Position numbers and translations under genes: made by a program. Below, in pieces: positions 30,627 through 39,486 of a stretch of 64,000 bases of DNA. Source of the stretch: Hondaea fermentalgiana (taxonomy: Eukaryota > Sar > Bigyra > Thraustochytrida > Thraustochytriidae). Within the stretch, counting starts at the first letter, position 1. Every line of letters begins with the position of its first letter. A model generated the notes under the pieces. It saw nothing but the letters and a program-made list of their open reading frames with translations, made no database searches and was not told where the DNA came from. The stretch lies in assembly GCA_014084085.1 (NCBI GenBank), contig NPFB01000075.1, positions 611-64,610 of the forward strand. Direction: 5' to 3'.

Positions 30627-31442
30627 TGTCGAGGGGTCTTTTTCTTGATTTTTATTACCACCTTCTTTGCGCGTGAGCGAAACTGCACGTCCAATGAGAA
30701 TCACTGTCTTGCGATGATTGGAACATCTCTAGCAGTAGGCAACCGTTCATTGCTGCAAACTTAAGTCGGACTGGCTGGCGATTTCCATGGATCTCTTTAT
30801 ACTTTTTATCTCTCCATTTTTGGGTCTTGATTGATGCTTTTCCTTGTGCTGATGAGCTTGCCATCCGTCCGCCTTGGTCTTATGAAAATTAACTCGTTCA
30901 CCCATTTACGCGGAGAATCACAGACGACCCGCGTAATCCCTGAACGGTCCCGCTGTCTGCCTTCGGTTCCGAATCACGTGATTGCGGAAGAAGAGATTTT
31001 TCTGCGAGCCAAGACTTTCCAAGGCATCACTTCATAGGTGTGGTGAGCCACATTAGAACAACGCGTTGTATTACAGCCGTAAGGGTCGTCATTCTACCTG
31101 GGTGGGAGCGAACACAAGGTGCGCACAAGGCATCCCAGATGTGGCGCACTAGACAGGCGGACAATCTACACTACCTTGTGATGGTAGAGATGGGCCCCAA
31201 ATCCAGGCTCCGTGAAGGCGGACAAGCGGTCCACCTTGCTCGTCCTGGCCGCCGTCGCCGCCGCCGAAAACATAATGGACGAGCGCGGGCGAACCAGTAA
31301 CGAAAGAAAAGAAAAAGTAAAGCAAAGCAAAGCAAAGCAAAGCAAAGAAACGAAACATCAAATACATTGGAGGGTACTACAGAGCCAAGCTACTGTTGTG
31401 GTGACCAAACGCGAGCTGCAAAACAGATTCCCATGCTTTGCG
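30627..31442. promoter_or_regulatory. Intergenic, upstream of the 7TM-RGS gene
   Basis: 816 nt between two plus-strand genes. It holds five AGCAA units at 31321-31345 about 100 nt before the ATG, probably in the 5' leader. Open frames here start with non-ATG codons and show no motif. Confidence 0.45.
31321..31345. repeat. (AGCAA)5 pentanucleotide repeat
   Basis: Five perfect units in the presumed 5' leader of the 7TM-RGS gene. Confidence 0.85.
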
Positions 31443-32930
31443 ATGGCGGAACAGGTGGAAAGCGACCCTATCTGTCAGGCCGCTTGGGAGGCGGGGGCTG
31501 CGCGACTGGCGCCAGACTACATTGACGTCTCGCGTATTTTTTCAGTCGCACTTTTGGCAGTCATTTTGTTCTTCTACGTGACCACTAGCCTATGGTGGTT
31601 TTCCTGCCGTCGAAAGCTTTTTATTCAGAAGCGCTCGACACTCTTTATGTTGCTGGGCGGTTTTGGCGGCATGTTCTTGTCCTTTTCGCTGTTGTATCGT
31701 ATCTACGTCGGCCCGGGAAACTACCCATGCGACATCCACGTTTGGCGATTTCTTGGGCTTCCTCTTATTGCCGGCCCAATTCTCACGCGCACTGCGTTAT
31801 TCTACGCTCGAACGCGCTTCAATCAGCTCATGGTAGACCTCGATGAGTCGCAGGCCACTGTGTTAGAACAGTATCGCAACTTGTCGAGCCCAAACGTCCT
31901 TCGCGTATTTCTCGGATGGGTTGGCGACATCTGTTCACTGCGACGCCGCCGCGTGTCGATGGGAGACGGAGATCGCAGCAGTATCGGACGGCGCGAGGAC
32001 CGCGTCCTTTTACTCTTTATTTTCACCACCAATGCATATGGTGTACTCATTTGGATTGGGACTCTTATTGTCGCTTTTGTGTACATTGCAGTGTTGCATG
32101 TGATCAACGAGTCGCCCCTTGGTAGGGGCTGTCTTGGTTGTGGGTCGAGCAGCTTCGAAACTGTCTACCTGGGAGTCGTGCTGCTAAGTATGGCAGGTCT
32201 TGGGGCTTTTCTCCTTTGGCGCATCCGTTTCGAGGAGGACCCGCTCGGGATCGTTGCAGAGCTTCGCCTCGCGCTATGGTGCTTTGTGCCTTTTGTGTTC
32301 TTGAGTCTCCTGACTGCCATTGATCCAGGAGACCTCGCGCGAGAGGGCATTTTCAGTTGGAGCGAGATGATGCCTCTCAACATTGCCGCTGTTCACTTTG
32401 TGCAATGCCCCCTTCAGCTTCTACGCTGCAGACAAAAGTCCTCTGCGGCCCTGTGCAAGATCGACTCTGCAACACAGAGTGCAGACAATCATTCTGCGCC
32501 GCAAACGCTCGAGGAGGTGCTTGCAGTCCCGTCTGGAAGACATACCTTTATGCGATTTCTCGCCAAAGAGTGGTCGGTCGAAAACTTGTACTTTCACGAC
32601 GCCGTGCTCCGCTTCCGCAATTTGCATCGATCTCGCGACCAGGCTCTCAAGATCTATCGCACTTTTGTCGCAGACGGGGCCATTTTCCAAGTCAACATCT
32701 CGTCAGCCTCGCGTTCCGCCATTCACCAAGCGCTCGAAACCAATGTCGGATCTGAGCCTTCTGAAGACCTCTTTGATGAGGCGGACGGCGAAGTTTTCCT
32801 GCTCATGCGCACGGACTCGTTCGAGCGCTTCATCCGCTCAGCTATTTTCCACAATTGGGTGGAGGAATTTGGGCTGAGGGCCCCAGCTCCGGGCCTAGCG
32901 CCTACTGCCAACGTAGCCGAGTCGGCATAG
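31443..32930 (+). CDS. Seven-helix membrane protein with C-terminal RGS domain
   Basis: A 495-residue protein. The ATG at 31443 (gcgATGg) gives a short acidic N-terminus before the first helix. Seven hydrophobic segments can be counted between about 25 and 330, the first being IFSVALLAVILFFYVTTSLWWF. An RGS domain covers about 352-478 (FMRFLAKEWSVENLYFHDAVLRFR ... LLMRTDSFERFIRS). RGS domains speed GTP hydrolysis on G-alpha. The 7TM-then-RGS order is that of plant RGS1 and some protist receptors, where a seven-helix part is fused to a G-alpha regulator. It should act at a membrane in G-protein signalling; the ligand, if any, is unknown. AATAAA at 32935-32940 follows the stop closely. Confidence 0.85.
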   Translation: MAEQVESDPICQAAWEAGAARLAPDYIDVSRIFSVALLAVILFFYVTTSLWWFSCRRKLFIQKRSTLFMLLGGFGGMFLSFSLLYRIYVGPGNYPCDIHVWRFLGLPLIAGPILTRTALFYARTRFNQLMVDLDESQATVLEQYRNLSSPNVLRVFLGWVGDICSLRRRRVSMGDGDRSSIGRREDRVLLLFIFTTNAYGVLIWIGTLIVAFVYIAVLHVINESPLGRGCLGCGSSSFETVYLGVVLLSMAGLGAFLLWRIRFEEDPLGIVAELRLALWCFVPFVFLSLLTAIDPGDLAREGIFSWSEMMPLNIAAVHFVQCPLQLLRCRQKSSAALCKIDSATQSADNHSAPQTLEEVLAVPSGRHTFMRFLAKEWSVENLYFHDAVLRFRNLHRSRDQALKIYRTFVADGAIFQVNISSASRSAIHQALETNVGSEPSEDLFDEADGEVFLLMRTDSFERFIRSAIFHNWVEEFGLRAPAPGLAPTANVAESA

Positions 32931-33378
32931 TAAAAATAAAGGTAAAAAAACCATCAATGGCGGCGAGATGCGGTCTCGACTGCACTACCTGTGTGTGCGT
33001 GTATGTAAGAATACTCCAATGAACGTTGAACGAATCTCTGTCGCGTCACCATCCCCCTCCTCCTCTTCTCCTTCTCCTCCATGACAGCGGCGAGAAGGGC
33101 GGCCCCGCGAAAGGACATCGCCGTGTCTGTCTGTTGGTGGAGTGTCTGTCTGGCTGCGTGCCACACCATCTGCTGCTGGCCGCGTCACCCTTGGTCCCTC
33201 TCGCACGTTGCTCAGCCAGCCTTTGGCACTGCCACTACCAGCCAGCCACATGGCGGGCGTGGGTCACTGAGATGACCAAGCTCTGGTGGCAGCTGGCTGG
33301 CTGGGACCCAACATTGTCCCAAGGAAGAGTCTGTCTTTCAATCCCGTAACGGCCAACCAGGTCCGTGGGCCTCGAGCC
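32931..33378. promoter_or_regulatory. Intergenic, upstream of the kinase gene
   Basis: 448 nt. It holds the 3' signal of the 7TM-RGS gene (AATAAA at 32935), then a CT-rich run (33050-33085). No gene seen. Confidence 0.45.
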
Positions 33379-34385
33379 ATGGACGAGGCCATGGCGAGGT
33401 GGCGCGCCGCCGCGGCGCGCGCTGCCGTGGAGCGGACGCTGGCAGCGCCCGCGGCGCCTGTGGCCACGCAGCTCGCGGAGTCGTGCGGAGGCGGAAGCTC
33501 GACGCCGGGGGCGGGACCTGCCCAGAGCACCAAGAACTGCAAGACCCCAGGACTGCCCCAGGCAGCAACAAGCAAGGCCGGCAAGATGCCCATGTACGAG
33601 CCGACGAACGTCAGTCTGGCCGTGGCGCAGAGGAGCGCATCTGGCCACGAAGCTCGCACGGAGATTGTCCTTCCTCGTATCGACAGCAGGATCGAGCTTG
33701 AGGATGAGCCGCGGCGAGAAGAAGAGTTGCCAAAGAGTATTCAGGCCCCGGGACCCCTACTACAGGCCCAGGCCCCAGCTCGCCAAATACGTGGAAGACC
33801 TCGTCCACCAGGCCGCCGAACCACGGCTGAGAATCAAAATCTCAAGGTAGAGGTTGCGCCTCGCTCGATAGACGCCGACTCTATCCCGTCGTCCAGCAGT
33901 GTTGCCGTCGACGGCAACTCCGGGGGTGAAAATGGAGCAAGTCGAAACAACAATAACACCACTGGACGACCTTTGTCTCAAACACCTACAACAGCTACAC
34001 CGCGGCGAGTCGGTCTGGTGTCGCGACCTTCCACAGACTCACCGTCCAAAGGAACCTTTATCGCGCAGAGCGGAGCGCCCGTACGGGCCGTGGTTGATTC
34101 GGGGAGAAATAGCCAGCGTCCAACGAGCTCTCGCCGCACAAAACCTCTCAGTAGTCACCGTCCATCTCATCTCGACGGTGTGGCGAGTATGCTACCATGG
34201 AACAATCCTCGTATGGTGAAGAAGCGCATCCCTATCGTGTCTGAGGCGCCCTTTCGCTTTCGAAAGAAAAAGGTCAGCGTGCGCGACCTTGCAAAAGCGC
34301 ATCAGCGCGAGCGCCGCCACGGACCTTCCAAGCGCAGAGTTCAGGCTGGACAGTCAAGTGACACCTTGCGACGACAACAGCAATC

Positions 34386-34422
<37 letters not shown>

Positions 34423-36291
34423 CTACAAAGTGACCCTCGAGCGGAAGAAAGCGCGGAGATTCAGCAGCAGAATGCGGAGAGCGGTAGGCCGACAAGCAAA
34501 GCGAGCAAGTCCCGTCCACCTGTGCTTAATTTGAGTGAACTCATGCTGGACAAGAACAAGCAAGAGCAGAACGTCAAAGTATCTTTAGGAAAAGAATCCT
34601 TACCAAACTTGGCACCCCTCGAAGGCGCCCATGTGGTATCAGGCGACGACGCAAGCAAGCAGGAGCAGGAAGCAAGCATTGCGTACTCGTTTAAGGTGAC
34701 TGAAACGGGAAGCTTGAACATACAAGGCTTTGAAATTCAGGAATCGGGCATTACGCGTGCGCCAAGCGGAGTTCTGCCTTCCCTCAGTACCCGTGATGGT
34801 CTTATTCGGCTTTCCATTCTCGGACGCGGCGCCAGCGGCGTCGTGTACGAAATGCTTCACGAACCTACCTTTAGCTTGGTGGCAGTCAAGAGCATTCCCT
34901 GTTTTGAACAGGGCAAGCGAAAGCAAATGATAAAGGAGCTCAAGGCTCTTTATGCAAATTTGGTGCCGATTCGGACGCCAGGATCGGCCACAACACGCAA
35001 TGCGTCGCGTCCTGTCTCAGCAGGTGCGCAGCCACGGGACCGCGGCGATTCGATGCCTGAAGCCGACACCGTTGCTCCAGCAATCGAACAGGGACCCGCA
35101 TGTCCATATATTGTCGCTTTTCACGACGCCTTTGTCAATCCTCAAGAGGGCAGCGTGAACATTGTCATGGAATACATGGACGGAGGCAGCCTGCAAGATG
35201 TCGTCAGCGCGGGAGGCTGCGACAGCGAGGACGTGCTATCAGTGGTGACTGAAAATGTGGCGCGAGGTCTCTTGTTCTTGCACAATCGACGCCAGATTCA
35301 TCGTGACATCAAGCCGAGCAATCTCTTACTCAACGGCAAGGGCGAGGTGAAAATTAGCGACTTTGGCATCGTACGCGACGTGAGTGAAGACCAAACGAAC
35401 GTGAACACCTTTGTTGGGACAATGGTGTACATGTCGCCCGAGCGAATCAATGGGGAGCCGTACTCGTTCGCAAGTGACGTCTGGTCTCTTGGTCTTACGC
35501 TCATGACTTGCGCGCTTGGAGCTTTTCCTTTTCGAGAAGGCGGTAGCTACTGGGACATGCTCCATAGCATCAACAACGACCCAATTCCCCAGCTTCCTGC
35601 TGATCAATTCTCTCCGGCCTTTGCAGATCTTGTCAATCAATGTTTACAAAAGGATCCGGCAAAGCGCCCGACAGCGGCGGAAATCTTGTGTCACCCCTTT
35701 GTGGCCGAACGCCTCTCGAACAATCAGCCGAGTCCGCAGACCGAACAAGCGCCAAGCACGGCGCGGGGCGAAAACGTACAGCACTCAAGTTGCAGTGCAA
35801 AGGATGCCGTCGCAGTAAATTCTGCGACCGGAAATGCTTGCAAGTCATCACCCCGGTCCACCTCAACGTATTCGCCACGACCAGAATCAAGTCCAGCGAG
35901 ACCGGGGTCCGCACGCACACCAAGTACTGCAACTCAGGAAAGTCACATCAGTGTTGAGAGCAAGGAAAAGCTCGAGGAAATTTGCTCTAAACTTGTCGAG
36001 TACCAGCTCGGCAAAGTGCTGGAAGCAAATCAGCGACGTAGCAAAGCCCGCGAAGCTCTCATGGCTTCTCACGGCGCTTCATACCAGAGCGGCCAGGAGA
36101 GTGACGGCGCTGATCCTGTCCCGAATACGAGTGTCCAAAGCAATCATGCTTTGGTGCCAAGTGCAGTCCTTCCCGCTGCCTTTTGCGAAAACTCAGCTTC
36201 TGGAGGTGGAAGCGGACATCCTGTGCTTGCGCATCATAGCGGATCGAGTGCAGCTCTTCTCGAAGAGGAAGATAATGCAAATGGAAATTGG

Positions 36292-36336
<45 letters not shown>

Positions 36337-36687
36337 TCAGCGATCAATGCAGCGCGTCGCCGCAAGCGAGCACCGCCTCGGAGGCGGGCCGAATCGACGC
36401 CTTCGCTCGCGGAGATGGGAAAGTGCTCTTGCAGTTTCAAGGGGAACAAGTGCTCATTCTGCATGACGACGACACTTGGCCCGCATTCGCAGCCCCAGCA
36501 GGCTCCATCGGGGGTTGATGCCATTGGCAATGTCGTTCCTTTCAACCTCCGCAAGTACGCCAAGGATGAGTGTGCTCGTATCGCCAACCAGATCGGCGTC
36601 GATGCCGTCACAGTCCGCCAGCGGGTCAATGCGCACGTTGCGCGCGCAAATGAATTTCTCCGCCGCTCACGTTTATACGCGAGTTGA
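33379..36687 (+). CDS. MAPKK-like protein kinase with disordered extensions
   Basis: A 1102-residue protein; the ATG at 33379 (gagccATGg) is preferred over the upstream frame extension to 33286. Residues 1-450 are disordered and include (CAG)10-encoded Gln. The kinase domain starts near 475 (GRGASGVVYE). Lys504 is in VAVKS, HRD with Asp643 in HRDIKPSN, DFG with Asp661, then TNVNTFVGTMVYMSPERI. The FVGT..YMSPER motif and a TxxxT activation pair are those of STE7/MAPKK kinases. A roughly 50-residue insert with Ser/Thr/Pro interrupts the N-lobe between the alphaC region and the CPYIVAFHDAF strand. The C-terminal half is disordered and has (GCT)13 Ala. A conserved-looking tail follows, with CSCSFKGNKCSFC and NLRKYAKDECARIANQIGVDAVTVR. 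It probably phosphorylates a MAPK; partner unknown. Confidence 0.88.
34387..34416 (+). repeat. In-frame (CAG)10 polyglutamine tract
   Basis: Ten CAG codons followed by CAA codons encode Gln within the disordered N-terminus of the kinase. A second in-frame repeat, (GCT)13 for Ala, lies at 36295-36333. Confidence 0.9.
36295..36333 (+). repeat. In-frame (GCT)13 polyalanine tract
   Basis: Thirteen GCT codons encode Ala from about residue 973 of the kinase. Confidence 0.9.
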
Positions 36688-36963
36688 GCTTTGGTATAGA
36701 AAAAAGGGGGGCGGGGGCGGGCGCATGATGAGTGTCCACGGCCAGAGGAAGAATGAGAACTTTCGAATGTAGAACATTCTGCAATAGCCTTGGCACTCTT
36801 GAGCAACGTTGAGGCTTACCGTCATTTAGTGTACGATAGTATGAAACCATGCACATCCTTTGTGTCAACTTTTCAAATCCTGGCTATCCTTGAATATCTA
36901 GAATGAAAAAGCAGCAATTTCCTTCGTTCAATTTTAGGTAATCTTATTTTCAACGACGTGCAG

Positions 36964-38142
36964 TCAAGCGGCGTGCTTGTTGAACATGGAAATTCCTATT
37001 GCGACCATGCCGAGGGCAGCAAGATGCCAAATTGAAAAGGGGGCATCGTAAACGGCTACATCGAGCATGAGCGTGAGTCCTGGCTGTACGCAAGCAGCGA
37101 GAGCAACAACTGAGCTTGGCACGCTGGCATTTGCAAAGGCAATGCAAAGTGTGTTGATGAGCGTGAGAGCGAGCGCATTGTACAAAAGCGCCCCGAAAAA
37201 GGCATTGGACGCTTTGCAGGCCTCGAGAAGCTGGACAATGCTTGCAAACACGCCATCACCAATGAACATGAGATGGAAAAAGCAGCAGAGCATTCCGCTT
37301 GCAGACACCCAGCACGCAAAGGGAAAGAGCTGGTATTGCGTGACGACTGGTTTTTGCATGATGATGCTTGCGCCCAGCGCGGCTGCCTCGAGAGCAAGGG
37401 AAACGATGGCGATCATGAACATGTCGTCGCCCTCATTGGCACTGGCGCCTTGGACCTGCGCATCCGTCACGGGCTCAGGCTCGACACCATCAAATTCGAC
37501 CTCCCCGCCCGAGACAAGAATCAGCGTCGCGGCGCCGCCACTTGCAAGTGCAAGCGAAATGGCCACGCCCAGACGGTCCTTGGCGAGTTTGGGAAGAACC
37601 TCCGCTCCTACGCTGATTGCCATGACATAGACGAAGAGCGGAATAAATGGACCATCGAAAATAGAGGCAATCGTAGGGGGGACAAACATCAGGCCGAACA
37701 GGTAGCACATGGGCGAGGCATACTGCGCAAGGACGCCTGCCATGAAGATGCGCGCGCGATGTTCTGGACGAGGAATGAGGCTTTCCGCACCATGTTTCCA
37801 GAGACTCAGCATGGCGAGTGCCGTTGCCGCCAGACAGTGTCTCCCAAACAGAAAGACGGATACTGGCACGCCCACCTCTCCTTGCAGCGACTTCGAGCCG
37901 ATGGCTGCCCAGAACGCCATGAGCGACTGATACAAAGCCAGAGCCCCATAAGCTAGCTTCACCGTGCGCTTCTGCAGCGTGTAGGCCTTGTCGGCGGACT
38001 TGGTCTTGGACCCCTTCCGCAAGGGCTCGTCATCGTCGCCGTCGTCGTCATTGTTGTCGACGACATCGTAGGGCCTCTCGCTATCGAAAGCCTTCGACCT
38101 CGGCGAGAGGCCCTTTTCCAGCTCCAGCTTGTCCATTTCCAT
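36964..38142 (-). CDS. Drug/metabolite transporter (DMT/EamA-type) membrane protein
   Basis: A 392-residue protein from the ATG at 38142 (a second ATG follows two codons later). The acidic cytoplasmic N-terminus (1-60) is followed by about ten hydrophobic helices. Two halves of roughly five helices each are separated by an acidic loop (about 200-225, VEFDGVEPEPVTDAQVQG). The second half has KPVVTQYQLFPFACWV and SSVVALAACVQPGLTLMLDV. This fits the EamA/DMT superfamily, which moves small organic solutes or nucleotide sugars. The substrate cannot be inferred. It converges with the kinase gene, 276 nt away. Confidence 0.8.
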   Translation of the reverse strand: MEMDKLELEKGLSPRSKAFDSERPYDVVDNNDDDGDDDEPLRKGSKTKSADKAYTLQKRTVKLAYGALALYQSLMAFWAAIGSKSLQGEVGVPVSVFLFGRHCLAATALAMLSLWKHGAESLIPRPEHRARIFMAGVLAQYASPMCYLFGLMFVPPTIASIFDGPFIPLFVYVMAISVGAEVLPKLAKDRLGVAISLALASGGAATLILVSGGEVEFDGVEPEPVTDAQVQGASANEGDDMFMIAIVSLALEAAALGASIIMQKPVVTQYQLFPFACWVSASGMLCCFFHLMFIGDGVFASIVQLLEACKASNAFFGALLYNALALTLINTLCIAFANASVPSSVVALAACVQPGLTLMLDVAVYDAPFSIWHLAALGMVAIGISMFNKHAA

Positions 38143-38546
38143 CTCCCGCGCGCCACGTCCGCCCAAGCAAGCGTCTTCCTCGCGTCGTGCGAGGGTTGCC
38201 TGGGTCGTGGGGGCGCCTCGGATTCCTGGCTCCGCGCTCTCCCCTTTGAGGATCTGTGGAAAGCCGATTTGGCGAGGTGGTGGCCGGTAGTAGTAGTACC
38301 AAGAACTTTTAAAGGGGACGAACACTTGGGTCTATTTTGACCGCGACCCGCGAGTTTGGGTCGTTTTCGGTGTTTCGATGCCTCTGACATGTGAAGGTCT
38401 GAAAAGTGGGTTGCGCCAAACCCGTCGACAAAGCGAGCGCCGAGTCCGAGTCAACGAACGAACCAGCAAACGAACAAACACGAACGAACGAGGGCGTCGA
38501 GGAGCCAAGCCGCGGGGCACGTCGTCGGTGGCCAGCCTTGCGCACG
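38143..38546. promoter_or_regulatory. Divergent region between DMT transporter and LRR genes
   Basis: 404 nt. Contains a GAAC-rich imperfect repeat around 38450-38490. No gene seen. Confidence 0.45.
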
Positions 38547-39161
38547 ATGACGGAGGAGGCGCTGCCGCGCGTGGTGACGACGCGCGCGGACGGGAAGCGG
38601 AGCTGGTCGCTGAGCTTTAAGTCGCTCGATGACGAGAGCTGCAGCGAAAAAGTGGTCCCCGCGCTCGCCGAGGTCTCGTGCGAAATTCTCGACCTGAGCT
38701 GCAACGGAATTGGACCCGACGGCACGCGAGCGCTCTGCGAGGTGCTCGCCGCACAGGACCAGGTGCAGGAGATTGATCTCTCAGCAAACGCGGTCCACAA
38801 CGGCGGCGCCGAAGCGTTGGCGCAGCTTTTGACCTCAAATACGAGAATCTCGCGCATTGACATTCACGCAAGCCAAGTCGGAGACGCAGGCGCCAAGGCG
38901 CTGGCCGAAGTGCTCATGGTTAATACGACTCTTCGTGACCTCGACTTGTCAGCCAATTATATTACCGATGAGGGCGCGCTTGCACTTGCCAAGATGCTCG
39001 AGGTCAATACCGGTCTCGAGGCTATCTCATTACGTTCCAATGACTTTGAAGAGACTGGCAAGCGCGCACTTCTTGCTGCTCTAGAAAAGAATCCTCGCAT
39101 CAAGTCACTCGATGGGGCCGATCGTATGCGTGACCTTGAATCTATTTGCGTGTGTATGTAA
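38547..39161 (+). CDS. Small leucine-rich-repeat protein (ribonuclease-inhibitor type)
   Basis: A 204-residue protein from the ATG at 38547. From about 45 onward it shows five RI-type LRR units of 28 residues, for example LDLSCNGIGPDGTRALCEVL, IDLSANAVHNGGAEALAQLL and LDLSANYITDEGALALAKML. No signal peptide or membrane helix, so it is probably cytosolic. LRR proteins of this kind are protein-interaction scaffolds; no partner is indicated. Confidence 0.85.
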   Translation: MTEEALPRVVTTRADGKRSWSLSFKSLDDESCSEKVVPALAEVSCEILDLSCNGIGPDGTRALCEVLAAQDQVQEIDLSANAVHNGGAEALAQLLTSNTRISRIDIHASQVGDAGAKALAEVLMVNTTLRDLDLSANYITDEGALALAKMLEVNTGLEAISLRSNDFEETGKRALLAALEKNPRIKSLDGADRMRDLESICVCM

Positions 39162-39486
39162 GGCCTGAACTAACTAGATTTGATCTTCGTGTGAGTCATC
39201 GCGCCAAGATGACAAATTTGGGTCTCCACGACAGCATATGTCCATCTTGTTCACGTCACTTTTACTTTTACGAGGTTGTACGCATATCTTTTTTATCAGC
39301 TTTTGCCGACGGCTTTTGCCCGGACAAAGAGACGAGAAGAGAAGGTTCATTGCAAAACTTGTTGTATCTCCTCTTCGAGACACTTGTCTTTGGGGTGGAG
39401 GGGGGATGCTGTCGACAATGATCTCATGGCAAAGAGAGAAAGGTACAGAAAAGAAACAATTTTTTATATGCAATCTCCTGCTATAT
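39162..39486. other. Convergent intergenic region
   Basis: 325 nt, AT-rich, between the LRR stop and the CD36-family stop. No gene or repeat recognised. Confidence 0.5.
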
